Shown piece after piece: positions 1 through 7,989 of a DNA stretch of 16,513 bases. The notes below the pieces were generated by a model, which made no database searches, was not told the origin of the DNA, and was given only the letters and a program-made list of their open reading frames with translations. How positions within the stretch are numbered: the first letter of the stretch is position 1; the number at the start of each line of letters is the position of its first letter. This stretch comes from DATEMK01 sp039914625. GTDB taxonomy: Bacteria > Bacteroidota > Bacteroidia > AKYH767-A > OLB10. The DNA lies in contig JBDSOU010000002.1 in the NCBI GenBank assembly GCA_039914625.1, positions 1-16,513 on the forward strand. Direction: 5' to 3'. Both the position numbers and the translations under genes were made by a program.

Positions 1-1
1 A

Positions 2-148
2 TCAGGCAAAGAAGTCCGAAGGATTTCAGAAATTAAAACTTCTGAATTTATTTTTTACAGAAATAATTTATCAGAAGGAATGTATTTTTATAAATTATTT
101 AATGAGGATGAGGTTTTATCAAGTGGAGAATTAATAATTATTAACTGA
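2..148 (+). CDS. C-terminal end of a T9SS cargo protein (type A sorting domain), partial
   Basis: An open frame enters from the left edge and ends with TGA at 146-148, giving the last 48 residues of a protein. The tail has the layout of the Por secretion system (type IX) type A C-terminal sorting domain: a hydrophobic strand ending FIFYRNN, then LSEGMYFYKL, a short acidic turn, and the closing SSGELIIIN. In known family members this domain directs a protein already moved to the periplasm by Sec through the T9SS outer-membrane pore, where it is usually cleaved and the cargo anchored or released. The functional part of the protein lies outside the window, so its activity is unknown. The call rests on the tail pattern only, but that pattern is highly characteristic of Bacteroidota. 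Confidence 0.8.
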   Translation, partial: SGKEVRRISEIKTSEFIFYRNNLSEGMYFYKLFNEDEVLSSGELIIIN

Positions 149-250
149 GATTACTTTGGAAAATGAAAAGCAAAGGTTTGTAGGGGAATTTTTGAAGGAA
201 TACTTTTTTCAATAAGAAATTTGAACTTAAACTTTTTATTTGATATTTTC

Positions 251-275
251 AAGACGAACCGTTAAGCCGTCTTTT
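251..275 (+). terminator. Small hairpin followed by a T run, possible terminator or 5' leader hairpin
   Basis: AAGACG at 251-256 pairs with CGTCTT at 268-273 (6 bp stem, 11-base loop) and is followed by further T residues and ATT. It lies about 100 bases after the stop of the T9SS cargo gene and 15 bases before the ATG chosen for the beta-helix gene. It could terminate the upstream transcript or be a leader structure of the downstream one. The stem is short, so this is weak. Confidence 0.3.
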
Positions 276-290
276 ATTAACTTAGTCGCG

Positions 291-1994
291 ATGATTAAAA
301 AAAATACTATTTTAGTATTAGTTCCTGCAATCCTTTTTACGGCATTTTTATTGATGGCTGCCATAGTTCACGGTCAAATTACAACAAGCGAAAATAAATG
401 CAGATGCAGTACATCTTTAACTGTTAAAACCAAAAATCTGAAAACCGATTTTGGAGCAAAAGGTGATAATAAGAATGATGATTCCTTTTCTTTTTTAGCT
501 GCATCTGACTGGCTCAATAAAAGTTGCAGCGATTCTTTTATCCTTAAATTATATATTCCTCCCGGAACTTATTTGGTTGGCTTGCAAATCCTGCCCTCGC
601 AAAAAATAATTAATCCGCTCTGCACCACGCAAAGTTTTTTAAACAATATAAATCTTACCCGAAAAGGAATCAATTTGCTGGAATTGGTAAATGCAAAAAA
701 TATAATTATCGCGGGAAGCAAGCGTACCGTTGTAAAGTATAAAAACGGTTGCTTGTTTGGCGGTTTTGACAAAGCACTTAATCACGTTTCGTTTGTTCCC
801 GGCAAGCCTTCCTGCAGCACCACTAAAGATGCTTCTAATATTGCAACTTTAGGAACATTTATTATTCTCAGGAATTGTTTTTGCATTGCAATTGAGCAGG
901 TTGCCATTGATGGCAACAATAGTAAGATGGATCTTGGAGGTGCTTATGGTGAATGTAACGGATATGAACTTGGTCATGACGGCATTGATATTTTTGGTTC
1001 AAAAAATATTACCATTCAAAATGTTTCATGCAATAATTTCGGACGCGATGGAATCATGTCTCACATATCAGAAGGTAACCCGGATTGTGTTTATCTTAAT
1101 AATGTACAGAGCAATAATAATTCAAGACAAGGCTTCAGCATTACTGCAGGCAATAATTTTACCATTGAAAACTGTAGTTTTTCCGGAACAGGCAGTGTGT
1201 TTTATAACAACCCTGGTGCAGGAGTTGACATTGAACCAGAGGAGGGAGCTGTATGTACAAATATTTTATTTTCCAAATGTAATTTTTTTGATAACTTATT
1301 TGCAGGCATGATTTCTGACAATCATTTTCCTTATGTATCAGATATTACTTTTAATGATTGTGATTTTTCAGCATCAAAAAAAGGTTCATGGTCAATTTGG
1401 CCCAATAAAATGATTCATACTGTTTTCAATAATTGCATCATACGTGGAAGTTTTACACATGTGGCAGGAGTTGATTCCTTGGACAGAATGAAATTTAATA
1501 ATTGCACCATTACCGATTGGTCACGGGGAGATACTCTTTCCTCATGGGGTGTTTACCTGATTGATTTCGGATGGAATCCTCCTGAAGATAATTTTTATGA
1601 ATTTAATTTTTGCAAATTTGAGATTCATAAATCTTTAGCCATTTATACAGTTGCAAATAAAGATGGAAACGGTGACCGGATTTTTAATCATTGCAACTGG
1701 AAATTTTATCCTGATGATCTTAAAAAAATTATTCCTCATTTCCCTGATTCAAACGGGAAGGGATATATTGGACGATTTTTGAATTGCACTTTTATCAGTA
1801 ATACATTTAATGAAAAATCTCCGACACGGAAAAATACGAGATGGTATTTCCTTGAAATGGATCCCTATAACAATTCATCCGATCACAAAAATACTTTTGC
1901 TCCGCAAAACGGTTTGAATAGAAATAAATTCAGCCGCGTTCAAAATAATCCCGATTGGCTTTATACGTATAGATTTACGCTGAATGATTTTTAA
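291..1994 (+). CDS. Secreted right-handed parallel beta-helix protein (pectate lyase 3-like)
   Basis: This is a 567-residue exported protein. ATG 291 is chosen because it begins a clean signal peptide: MIKK, a hydrophobic stretch of about 20 residues, then the likely cleavage site after HGQ (residue 29). The frame stays open upstream to a TTG at 240, but that would put 17 charged or polar residues before the signal. After the signal, residues 53-64 (DFGAKGDNKNDD) match the opening motif of the pectate-lyase-superfamily / GH28-like beta-helix fold, which normally starts the first rung. Residues about 190-505 hold regularly spaced rungs with Asn and Cys ladders, such as NVSCNN, FNDCDF, FNNCII, FNNCTI and FNHCNW. 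GRDGIMSH (251-258) and GVDIEPEEG (311-319) resemble substrate-cleft turns of polysaccharide-acting beta-helix enzymes. Family members are lyases, hydrolases, epimerases or binding proteins, and the substrate cannot be read here. No T9SS sorting domain is seen at the C terminus, so periplasmic or surface location by another route is inferred. Confidence 0.8.
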   Translation: MIKKNTILVLVPAILFTAFLLMAAIVHGQITTSENKCRCSTSLTVKTKNLKTDFGAKGDNKNDDSFSFLAASDWLNKSCSDSFILKLYIPPGTYLVGLQILPSQKIINPLCTTQSFLNNINLTRKGINLLELVNAKNIIIAGSKRTVVKYKNGCLFGGFDKALNHVSFVPGKPSCSTTKDASNIATLGTFIILRNCFCIAIEQVAIDGNNSKMDLGGAYGECNGYELGHDGIDIFGSKNITIQNVSCNNFGRDGIMSHISEGNPDCVYLNNVQSNNNSRQGFSITAGNNFTIENCSFSGTGSVFYNNPGAGVDIEPEEGAVCTNILFSKCNFFDNLFAGMISDNHFPYVSDITFNDCDFSASKKGSWSIWPNKMIHTVFNNCIIRGSFTHVAGVDSLDRMKFNNCTITDWSRGDTLSSWGVYLIDFGWNPPEDNFYEFNFCKFEIHKSLAIYTVANKDGNGDRIFNHCNWKFYPDDLKKIIPHFPDSNGKGYIGRFLNCTFISNTFNEKSPTRKNTRWYFLEMDPYNNSSDHKNTFAPQNGLNRNKFSRVQNNPDWLYTYRFTLNDF

Positions 1995-1997
1995 CAG

Positions 1998-2008
1998 CAG
2001 TTGGCAGT
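1998..2008 (-). repeat. Intergenic word ACTGCCAACTG shared with the 9938-9972 heptad tract
   Basis: Read on the minus strand, the gap just after the beta-helix stop contains ACTGCCAACTG. This is identical to 9962-9972 on the plus strand, and in both places it forms two 7-base steps ending in ACTG. An 11-base match could be chance in isolation. It is listed because the other copy sits inside a longer 7-base-period tract. Confidence 0.35.
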
Positions 2009-2027
2009 GTGAATCTACTTTCTTAAC

Positions 2028-3029
2028 TTATTTGGTTACCATCTTAATTGCCAGCTTTTTCACAAACTGAAATGTTTTAGGAAAAGTGGTTTCAACAGTT
2101 AGGATCATTTGATTTTTTAAAGAGCTTAAATCTTTTGGAAAATTTACATTGATGCCGTTTACTTTTTGAAGCGTGAGCGGTTTAATAACAGACTGATACT
2201 GCAAGAATCGTGTTGACTCCGGAATAAAATGTCCTGTATAAGATGCACGTGAATACTGAGGCTGGGCAGTTTCAAGGCTACCATGTATGGTTTTACCGTG
2301 CCAGAAAATCACATCACCTTTTCGAACAGCAGGAGCGGTGCATTTTAAATTAAATTTTTTGATAATGTCTTTAATTAATTGTTTGTAACGGTCATGATGA
2401 AAAGCAATGTCAAAGTTGCCGCCATTTTTTTGAATATCAATTTTGTGACTGGTCGGGTAAACATAAAATCTTCCGGCTCCGGGCTGTATGTCTTCCAAAG
2501 CGATCCACGATGCCACCATGCGCCCTATTTGTTCCGAGTCCAAATAGTAAGTATCCTGGTGCGCCCAGGTAGAAGGGTTGCCGTCAAAATACATGCTCTG
2601 AACTAACTTCGGATCATCGTCCATTATTACTTTAAGCACATGCAGCATTTTTGGATCGGTCAAAACTTTTATTCCCGTAGCACGGAATCCTGGAAAATGC
2701 CTCTTGCTTACCGACTGCACATTCAATATGGAATTGAGCATGTAATTATGTTCGGTCATCTTATGTTTTTCAGGATTGCCGCTTGCCTGACGATAAATAA
2801 ATCCTTTGTGCGGAATTACTTCGTCCTTAAAATTTTTGCGCGCTTCATCACATGCTTCAGCAGGAATCAGGTTGCGTATAATTACATACCCGTTATCCTC
2901 GTAATAATCTTTAATATCCTTATCGGTTTTAAGCTGAAGATAAACATCGGTCGTATCATCCACGCTGACCGGGATCTGAATGTCTTCTCCCGTAGGAGCT
3001 TTAATGGTTAACTGATTCTGTAAGCTCAT
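2028..3029 (-). CDS. Phytanoyl-CoA dioxygenase family protein (Fe(II)/2-oxoglutarate oxygenase)
   Basis: A 333-residue cytoplasmic protein with no signal peptide, starting at ATG 3027-3029. The PhyH fold is recognised from NGYVIIRNLI near residue 46-55, HQD at 157-159 (the HxD iron-binding pair), a distal His in IHGS (H249), and an Arg 12 residues later (R261, RAS) in the usual place for binding the 2-oxoglutarate carboxylate. YFDGNPSTWAHQDTYY and GAGRFYVYPTSH are typical strand contexts of the family. Known members hydroxylate fatty acyl-CoAs, ectoine, mitomycin-type or other small molecules using O2 and 2-oxoglutarate. The substrate cannot be told from sequence. It is monocistronic, convergent with the beta-helix gene and divergent from the small gene at 3228. 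All metal-binding residues look intact, so an active enzyme is expected. Confidence 0.85.
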   Translation of the reverse strand: MSLQNQLTIKAPTGEDIQIPVSVDDTTDVYLQLKTDKDIKDYYEDNGYVIIRNLIPAEACDEARKNFKDEVIPHKGFIYRQASGNPEKHKMTEHNYMLNSILNVQSVSKRHFPGFRATGIKVLTDPKMLHVLKVIMDDDPKLVQSMYFDGNPSTWAHQDTYYLDSEQIGRMVASWIALEDIQPGAGRFYVYPTSHKIDIQKNGGNFDIAFHHDRYKQLIKDIIKKFNLKCTAPAVRKGDVIFWHGKTIHGSLETAQPQYSRASYTGHFIPESTRFLQYQSVIKPLTLQKVNGINVNFPKDLSSLKNQMILTVETTFPKTFQFVKKLAIKMVTK

Positions 3030-3203
3030 TATATTATTTTAAGTTTAAGAATGCAAAGATGAAGATTTCTAAAGTAATTACCTTATCTCAAGTCGAATAA
3101 GTTAGATACCCTCATACGTAACTTTTTTACTAAGGTTCATAAGGGGGCAAACACAATTTCCGGCAAATTCTGAATACTCGATTTTTTTTCTTTTAACAAA
3201 TTG

Positions 3204-3211
3204 TAAATTTG
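3204..3211 (+). promoter_or_regulatory. Bacteroidota -7 box (TAAATTTG) for the 3228 gene
   Basis: TAAATTTG is an exact match to the Bacteroidota sigma-ABfr -7 consensus TAnnTTTG. Its last G is 17 bases before the ATG at 3228, giving a short A-rich leader. No clear TTTG -33 element is visible; the region upstream is a T run. The AT-rich background lowers confidence. Confidence 0.45.
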
Positions 3212-3227
3212 AAAAAAACTAACCATA

Positions 3228-3596
3228 ATGCCACTCACTAACGAAGCAAAAAAAAATATTTTTGAAATGGTAAAAGCAGCACTTAAAAAACAAACTCCTC
3301 CTATGGTTGTAAGCAAAGACAAAGACGATGTCTTTGAGCTAATGGGAAATAAACCAGTTCCTTACGGAAGCAAAAAAATCATGGTGCCTGGAATGTATTT
3401 TTCTTCTGTTGTTTCACGAAAAGATTCGGTGATCTTTTATTTTTTCCCTTTGTACTTTCATCTCGATGATTATAAAAAAGTCAGCCCCTCCATATTGAAA
3501 TGCCTTAAAGGAAAAACATACTTTCATTTTAAGAAACCAGAACAGGCGAATAAAGAAGAATTAATGGCTATGCTGACAAAAGGACCGAATGCCTAA
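3228..3596 (+). CDS. Small DUF1801-like (YdhG-type) cytoplasmic protein
   Basis: A 122-residue soluble protein starting at ATG 3228, preceded by an A-rich leader as is common in Bacteroidota. It has an N-terminal helix (EAKKNIFEMVKAALKK), a segment that looks disordered or linker-like, then strands MYFSSVVSRKDSVIFYFFPLYFH, a turn with SPSILKCLKGKTYFHFKK, and a short C-terminal helix. The order of a strand pair, a conserved LKGK-F-HFKK type segment and an acidic or amphipathic tail resembles the DUF1801 / YdhG-like proteins, whose biochemical role is not established. The family assignment is from memory of the pattern and is tentative. The gene stands alone between a divergent oxygenase gene and a convergent TonB-dependent receptor. 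Confidence 0.65.
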   Translation: MPLTNEAKKNIFEMVKAALKKQTPPMVVSKDKDDVFELMGNKPVPYGSKKIMVPGMYFSSVVSRKDSVIFYFFPLYFHLDDYKKVSPSILKCLKGKTYFHFKKPEQANKEELMAMLTKGPNA

Positions 3597-3640
3597 AGAA
3601 AAAACGGGTATATGAAATAAGAAGTACACTATCCGTTGTT

Positions 3641-3662
3641 GAAGCGAATCAAAATTCGTTTC
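3641..3662. terminator. Hairpin between convergent genes, overlapping the receptor stop codon
   Basis: GAAGCGAAT (3641-3649) and ATTCGTTTC (3654-3662) form a 9-bp stem with one G-U pair and a 4-base loop. It lies between the ends of the 3228 gene and the TonB-dependent receptor and covers the receptor's stop codon (3661-3663). The position suits a bidirectional terminator, but neither side has a strong T run, so this is a candidate only. Confidence 0.35.
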
Positions 3663-6090
3663 AAAACTTTCCGGTAAGCGTTACTCCAAGTGTTCGCGGA
3701 TTCCCCAAATGAACTGCGCCAAAATCATAAGCATAAGAGATATATTTTGTGTCCTGCATGTTTCTCGCCCAGAACATCAGTTCGAAATTTTTTGCAGCAA
3801 TGCCGCAATGGGTGTTCAGTAAGTTGTAAGGTTTCTGTTCAATAGTATTGGTAAGGTCAAAATATTGTTTACCGAGATACATCCATTCACCACGTATCAC
3901 TATTTTTAATTGCTGTTTTGTACCAATTCCATGACTGTATTGCAAAGCAAACATCGAAGTAAGATCAGGTGTAAATATCTGTTTTGCTCCTTTGAGATCC
4001 TTTTCAACTCCATTTTGTGAAAGGTTAAGTTTGGTATATTCAGCGTTAACATATCCAATACTATAATTTGCTTCCAATCCTTTCATAGGAGTTGCCGCTG
4101 CTTCAACTTCGATACCCTGGTTTTTTAATTCTCCGGCATTGCGCGTAACTGTAATTGCATCAGGTAAAACTAAAGTAGGCACTTGGGCATCAGTAACAAA
4201 TGTTAAAAAACCGGAAATGTTTATGTCTAATCGGTTTGCAAACAGGTTGTTTTTAATGCCTGCTTCAATACTGTTACTAAATTCAGGATCGTATGGATAC
4301 AACGGAGGTTGTGACGGATCGGAACCTAACTGAGTCAGACCTCCGGTGCGATAGCCGCGACTGTAAGAAGCGAAAATGAGGCTAGTTTCTATCATACGAA
4401 ACGACATACCTGCTTTAGGAGATAGTGCATTAAAGTTTGCTGATGCGCTGGTATCAGGGCGAGTTACAAATGGATTTGGATCGGGATCCATTTGAAATTC
4501 TCCAAGCACAGAATATTTTTTCTTTTCATAATCAAAACGCAGGCCTGCTGTTAAATCTAATTTTTTTGTTATGCTATATGTTGCCTGCCCGTAAACGGAA
4601 GCTCCCGAAGTTTTACCTTTTGTAGTATTGATACTTGAAGAATTTGGCGGAGCGCCAAAAAATGCAGCATCGGCTCCGAAACGGGTTGTTTGCTTAACAG
4701 GATTATCCTGGTAAAACAAATAGGCTCCGCCCGTCCAGGCTAATGCGGAGGAAGATGATGCAGGAGAAGTAAATTTAAACTCTTGCGTACCCACCTGCAC
4801 TTTATTCCATCCATCATAATTGTTGATGATTGTAACAATATCATAAGGAGAGAAATCTCCGTCAATTGGATTGGTGTATATATGACGATTGGACTGATAA
4901 GATGATTGTGAAGAGAAGTTAAAACTTTTGCCGAAATAATTAATTGACAATGAGCCATTGTAAATATCATCCACCATTTCTGTTGTTGCATTTTGATTGA
5001 GCACAAATTCAAGTGGTGTTTCATTCATTGGGTCTGAAATATTGAGAGGGAAAGCCCCGTTGTTACGCAGGTTACGATGTTTTGCGTTAAGTGTAATTGC
5101 CCACTTTGAATTGGCAATGTATTTCAGATAATAATTTCCGGTAATGCTGTGCTGATCGTCAAAAGTTGAATTTGTAAATTCATTTTTATAAAACCCGTCT
5201 CGCGAATCATACATTGCGGCAACACCCATAAATAATTTATTTTTAATCAGCGGAGCCTGTATTCCTGCACTGAAACGCTGCTGCTTAAAATTACCCATGC
5301 TGATTTCAGCAAATCCATTCAAAGTATTGGTCGGTTGCTTTGTGATAATATTAATTACACCTCCCATTGCATTTCTACCATACAAAGTTCCCTGCGGACC
5401 TTTTAATATTTCGATGCGTTCCACATCGAACAATTGTGAAATATAAGTATCCAGCCCGAATTGATTTACTCCATCTATGTAAGTGGCCACAGCAGGGTCA
5501 TAAGAAGTAGATGTAATTCCGCGAATTGAAGTTACGTTTCTGTTATCGCCCGGATCAGCAGCATACAAATTTGGAACGATAGCAGTAATTTCTTTGCTAT
5601 CCCACAATCTATATTCCTTCACTTGCTTTGATGTAATAGCTGTGATGCTGAAAGGCACATTTTGGAGCGATTCTTCCTTTTTTTGAGCAGTCACCACCAC
5701 TTCATCCAATTGTCGGGATGAATTGTTTAATTGAATGTTTAAGGTTTCGGTTTTGCCGGAAATTAAATTAATATTTTTGGTTACGGCTGCAAAATTCAGG
5801 GCCAATATCTGCACCGTATAATTTCCGGGAGCAATATTGTCAATGGAAAAATCGCCCTGGTCATTTGCAGTTGCACCTAAATTAGTGTTCAAAAGATAAA
5901 CAGATGCTTTATTTATGCCGCTGGATTTTGAATCGGTAATTTTTCCGGAAAGGATGGCGGTGTTTTGACTCCATGCGGTAAAGGAGCATAGTAATAACAA
6001 TGCTACATAAACTGTTTTTATGAAAAAGAAATGGTTCCGGCTAGGGTGCATAATCGATATTGGCAGGAATGTTGAGTTTATTTTTTTCAT
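3661..6090 (-). CDS. TonB-dependent outer-membrane receptor
   Basis: An 809-residue outer-membrane protein. A signal peptide ends near residue 42 (LLLLCSFTAWSQ). Residues about 46-122 form a carboxypeptidase-D-regulatory-like beta-sandwich (LSGKITD, ATANDQGDFSIDNIAPGNYTV). A TonB box lies at 129-135 (DEVVVTA), followed by a plug domain at about 141-251 with VPFSITAI, SIRGI, YIDGV, VERIEILKGPQGTLYGRNA and GGVINIITK. The rest is a 22-strand-type barrel ending in a C-terminal Phe (GVTLTGKF). Such receptors import siderophores, vitamins or oligosaccharides across the outer membrane using TonB-ExbBD energy. No susD-like gene follows, so a glycan SusCD role is unlikely, and the plug sequence is closer to iron-chelate or small-molecule receptors. 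The first ATG gives a long 24-residue region before the hydrophobic core. The ATG at 6049-6051 (MHPSRN) would give a more usual signal peptide and may be the real start. Confidence 0.9.
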   Translation of the reverse strand: MKKINSTFLPISIMHPSRNHFFFIKTVYVALLLLCSFTAWSQNTAILSGKITDSKSSGINKASVYLLNTNLGATANDQGDFSIDNIAPGNYTVQILALNFAAVTKNINLISGKTETLNIQLNNSSRQLDEVVVTAQKKEESLQNVPFSITAITSKQVKEYRLWDSKEITAIVPNLYAADPGDNRNVTSIRGITSTSYDPAVATYIDGVNQFGLDTYISQLFDVERIEILKGPQGTLYGRNAMGGVINIITKQPTNTLNGFAEISMGNFKQQRFSAGIQAPLIKNKLFMGVAAMYDSRDGFYKNEFTNSTFDDQHSITGNYYLKYIANSKWAITLNAKHRNLRNNGAFPLNISDPMNETPLEFVLNQNATTEMVDDIYNGSLSINYFGKSFNFSSQSSYQSNRHIYTNPIDGDFSPYDIVTIINNYDGWNKVQVGTQEFKFTSPASSSSALAWTGGAYLFYQDNPVKQTTRFGADAAFFGAPPNSSSINTTKGKTSGASVYGQATYSITKKLDLTAGLRFDYEKKKYSVLGEFQMDPDPNPFVTRPDTSASANFNALSPKAGMSFRMIETSLIFASYSRGYRTGGLTQLGSDPSQPPLYPYDPEFSNSIEAGIKNNLFANRLDINISGFLTFVTDAQVPTLVLPDAITVTRNAGELKNQGIEVEAAATPMKGLEANYSIGYVNAEYTKLNLSQNGVEKDLKGAKQIFTPDLTSMFALQYSHGIGTKQQLKIVIRGEWMYLGKQYFDLTNTIEQKPYNLLNTHCGIAAKNFELMFWARNMQDTKYISYAYDFGAVHLGNPRTLGVTLTGKF

Positions 6091-6215
6091 GAATGAAATT
6101 ATTTTACGGTTTTAAATAAGGAAGGGAAAATAATTACTAATTTATATTGAATTAACATTAAAGACAAGTAGTTTTGAACTATACATTGTAAAGAACCATG
6201 TAATATTTTCCTACC

Positions 6216-6264
6216 GGGTAATAGCACATTATTAATTTTTATGAAGGCTATTTTTTCATTACCC
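6216..6264 (-). terminator. Inverted repeat downstream of the DUF4296 gene
   Basis: GGGTAAT (6216-6222) and ATTACCC (6258-6264) are exact inverted copies 35 bases apart, with AGC/GCT able to extend the stem around a bulge. It sits 19-67 bases beyond the stop of the last gene of the fumC-pyrC unit, where a terminator or 3'-end stabilising stem would be expected. The long loop makes it weak. Confidence 0.25.
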
Positions 6265-6282
6265 TTAATGGTATTGCTGAAT

Positions 6283-6636
6283 TTAACTGCCGCTACCTCC
6301 AGTTGCTGCCTGTCTTTTACTCAGTTCCGTAATAACTTCATCATAGACTTGCGAAAAGATTTCAGGATGTTCTGCATAAAATTTCCAGCTATTCATCAGT
6401 TGATTGTATGATATTTTATATTTATTTAAAATAAATTTATAATAGGTCTGCTTAACATTTGCTGAATTATCAAAAGCTGCACTAAATTGACTGTGAGCTT
6501 CAGCAAGATGAATATCCACCATCACCTGTACCATTTTAGCTTTAGGAATAATATCTCCGGGAATTTTTTCCTGTTTCTTTGAACAGGAAAAGAAGAATAA
6601 GCCAATTAGCAAAAGAATGAAAGAAAATGGTCTCAT
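6283..6636 (-). CDS. DUF4296 lipoprotein
   Basis: A 117-residue predicted lipoprotein: a short hydrophobic signal with lipobox LFFFSC, the lipidated Cys being residue 18, followed by SKKQEKIPGD. The body fits DUF4296, a Bacteroidota family of unknown function: PKAKMVQVMVDIHLAEAH, then YYKFILNKYKIS, a segment with SWKFYAEHPEIFSQVYDEVITEL, and a low-complexity Gly/Ser tail. It is predicted mostly helical and anchored in the outer or inner membrane by its lipid. It starts 3 bases after the pyrC stop and so is almost certainly translated from the same message. I recall DUF4296 genes beside dihydroorotase in other Bacteroidota, but no functional link is known to me. Confidence 0.85.
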   Translation of the reverse strand: MRPFSFILLLIGLFFFSCSKKQEKIPGDIIPKAKMVQVMVDIHLAEAHSQFSAAFDNSANVKQTYYKFILNKYKISYNQLMNSWKFYAEHPEIFSQVYDEVITELSKRQAATGGSGS

Positions 6637-6639
6637 TTT

Positions 6640-7980
6640 TTAATTTCTGTTAAATAATAATCGGTGCCCTTTTACTTCTTCAAAAAAAATTCCATTCTCG
6701 TAAACTAAGTTCCCATTCACAAAAGTATGCGTAACCTTTGCATGAAATTCATTACCTTCAAATGGTGACCATCCGCATTTCGAAAGAATGTTTGATTTGT
6801 CAACCTTCCAGGGATGTTTCAGGTTTGCTAATACTAAATCTGCATGATAACCCTCGCGTAAGTACCCCCTTTTTTCAATATGAAAACAAACGGAAGGAGC
6901 ATGGCACATTTTTTCAACAATCTTTTCTAACGATATTTTTTTCTCAAAATAAAACTGAAGCATTGCAATTAAGCTGTGTTGCACCAAAGGTCCTCCGGAA
7001 GGAGCTTTGGTATAAATTTGTTTTTTTTCTTCAACGGTATGCGGTGCATGATCTGTTGCAATTACATCTATATAATTATCCAATACAGCTTTAAAAATTG
7101 CAGCCCGGTCTTTTGATGTTTTGATGGCAGGATTCCATTTTATAAAATTTCCAAGACGCGTATAATCTTCATCGCAAAACCAAAGGTGATGCATGCAGGC
7201 TTCAGCTGTAATTCTTTTTTCTGCTAATGGGGTCTGAGCATCGAACAACGAAATTTCCTTTTCTGTTGAAATATGCAATACATGCAGCCGTGCATTGAAC
7301 TTTTTAGCAAGCGCTACAGCATGAGAGGAAGATTTAAAACATGCATCTTCGCTTCTGATCAGCGGGTGAAATTTTACAGGAATATCGTCACCGAATTCTG
7401 ATTTATAATCTTCAAAGTTTTTCCTGATTGTTGCTTCATCTTCACAATGAGTTGCAATCAGGATATTACATTTTGAAAAAATATTTTCCAAAGACTTTTC
7501 ATTGTCAACAAGCATATTGCCGGTTGACGATCCCATAAAAATTTTTATTCCACAAACATTTCCCGGATTTGTTTTCAGCACCTCATCTAAGTTGTCATTC
7601 GAAGCACCCATGTAAAAAGAATAATTTGCTAATGAGTTTTTCGAACCAATTTGATATTTTTCTTCAAGCAATTCCTGTGTCAGGGTGTTGGGAATAGTAT
7701 TAGGCATTTCCATATAAGATGTTATGCCTCCGGCAACTGCAGCTTTTGATTCAGTATAAATGTCTCCTTTATGAGTCAATCCCGGCTCACGAAAATGAAC
7801 CTGGTCATCAATTACTCCCGGAAATAAATGCAATCCTTCAGCATTTATTTCAACATAATTTTTGTTGGATGAAATGTTTTTGTCAACCTTGGAAATAAGT
7901 CCGGCTTCAATCAAAACATCAGAAGAAAAAATTTTTCCTTCATTTACGACACGTGCATTTCGAATAATGATGGCTGGCAT
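6640..7980 (-). CDS. pyrC: Dihydroorotase (class I, Bacteroidota type)
   Basis: A 446-residue amidohydrolase of cyclic amides. Dihydroorotase interconverts N-carbamoyl-L-aspartate and L-dihydroorotate, the third step of UMP synthesis, in the cytoplasm. The TIM-barrel motifs are in order: DDQVHFREPG (58-67), MPNT (92-95), the GIKIFMG Lys (K146, the carbamylated bridging Lys in the family), ATHCE (H178), HIST (H236), and ATDHAPH (D310). NPAIK and SGGPLVQHS are typical of the Bacteroidota enzyme. The usual first metal-ligand pair HxH reads QxH (Q60, H62), so one of the standard zinc ligands is replaced. I recall the same DDQVHFREPG motif in other Bacteroidota enzymes such as that of Porphyromonas gingivalis, so it is a lineage trait rather than damage. 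An allantoinase or hydantoinase-like role is possible but less likely. It starts 9 bases after the DUF4188 gene and runs into the DUF4296 gene. Confidence 0.9.
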   Translation of the reverse strand: MPAIIIRNARVVNEGKIFSSDVLIEAGLISKVDKNISSNKNYVEINAEGLHLFPGVIDDQVHFREPGLTHKGDIYTESKAAVAGGITSYMEMPNTIPNTLTQELLEEKYQIGSKNSLANYSFYMGASNDNLDEVLKTNPGNVCGIKIFMGSSTGNMLVDNEKSLENIFSKCNILIATHCEDEATIRKNFEDYKSEFGDDIPVKFHPLIRSEDACFKSSSHAVALAKKFNARLHVLHISTEKEISLFDAQTPLAEKRITAEACMHHLWFCDEDYTRLGNFIKWNPAIKTSKDRAAIFKAVLDNYIDVIATDHAPHTVEEKKQIYTKAPSGGPLVQHSLIAMLQFYFEKKISLEKIVEKMCHAPSVCFHIEKRGYLREGYHADLVLANLKHPWKVDKSNILSKCGWSPFEGNEFHAKVTHTFVNGNLVYENGIFFEEVKGHRLLFNRN

Positions 7981-7989
7981 TTGAGAATA

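Noticed and set aside
240..290. TTG-started N-terminal extension of the beta-helix protein
   Set aside because: The added 17 residues precede a standard signal peptide that begins at ATG 291, and a hairpin with a T run lies within this stretch.
886..1311. 141-residue frame inside the beta-helix gene
   Set aside because: Same-strand shadow in another frame of a well-supported coding sequence; no domain pattern.
3054..3061. -7 box for the phytanoyl-CoA dioxygenase gene (CATCTTTG on the minus strand)
   Set aside because: It has a mismatch at the first T and no -33 element at suitable spacing.
3661..6090. SusC of a glycan-uptake locus
   Set aside because: No SusD-like lipoprotein follows and the nearest downstream gene is convergent; the receptor is more likely for iron chelates or a small molecule.
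6738..7094. 118-residue frame antisense to pyrC
   Set aside because: Lies wholly inside a conserved coding sequence and its translation shows no family features.
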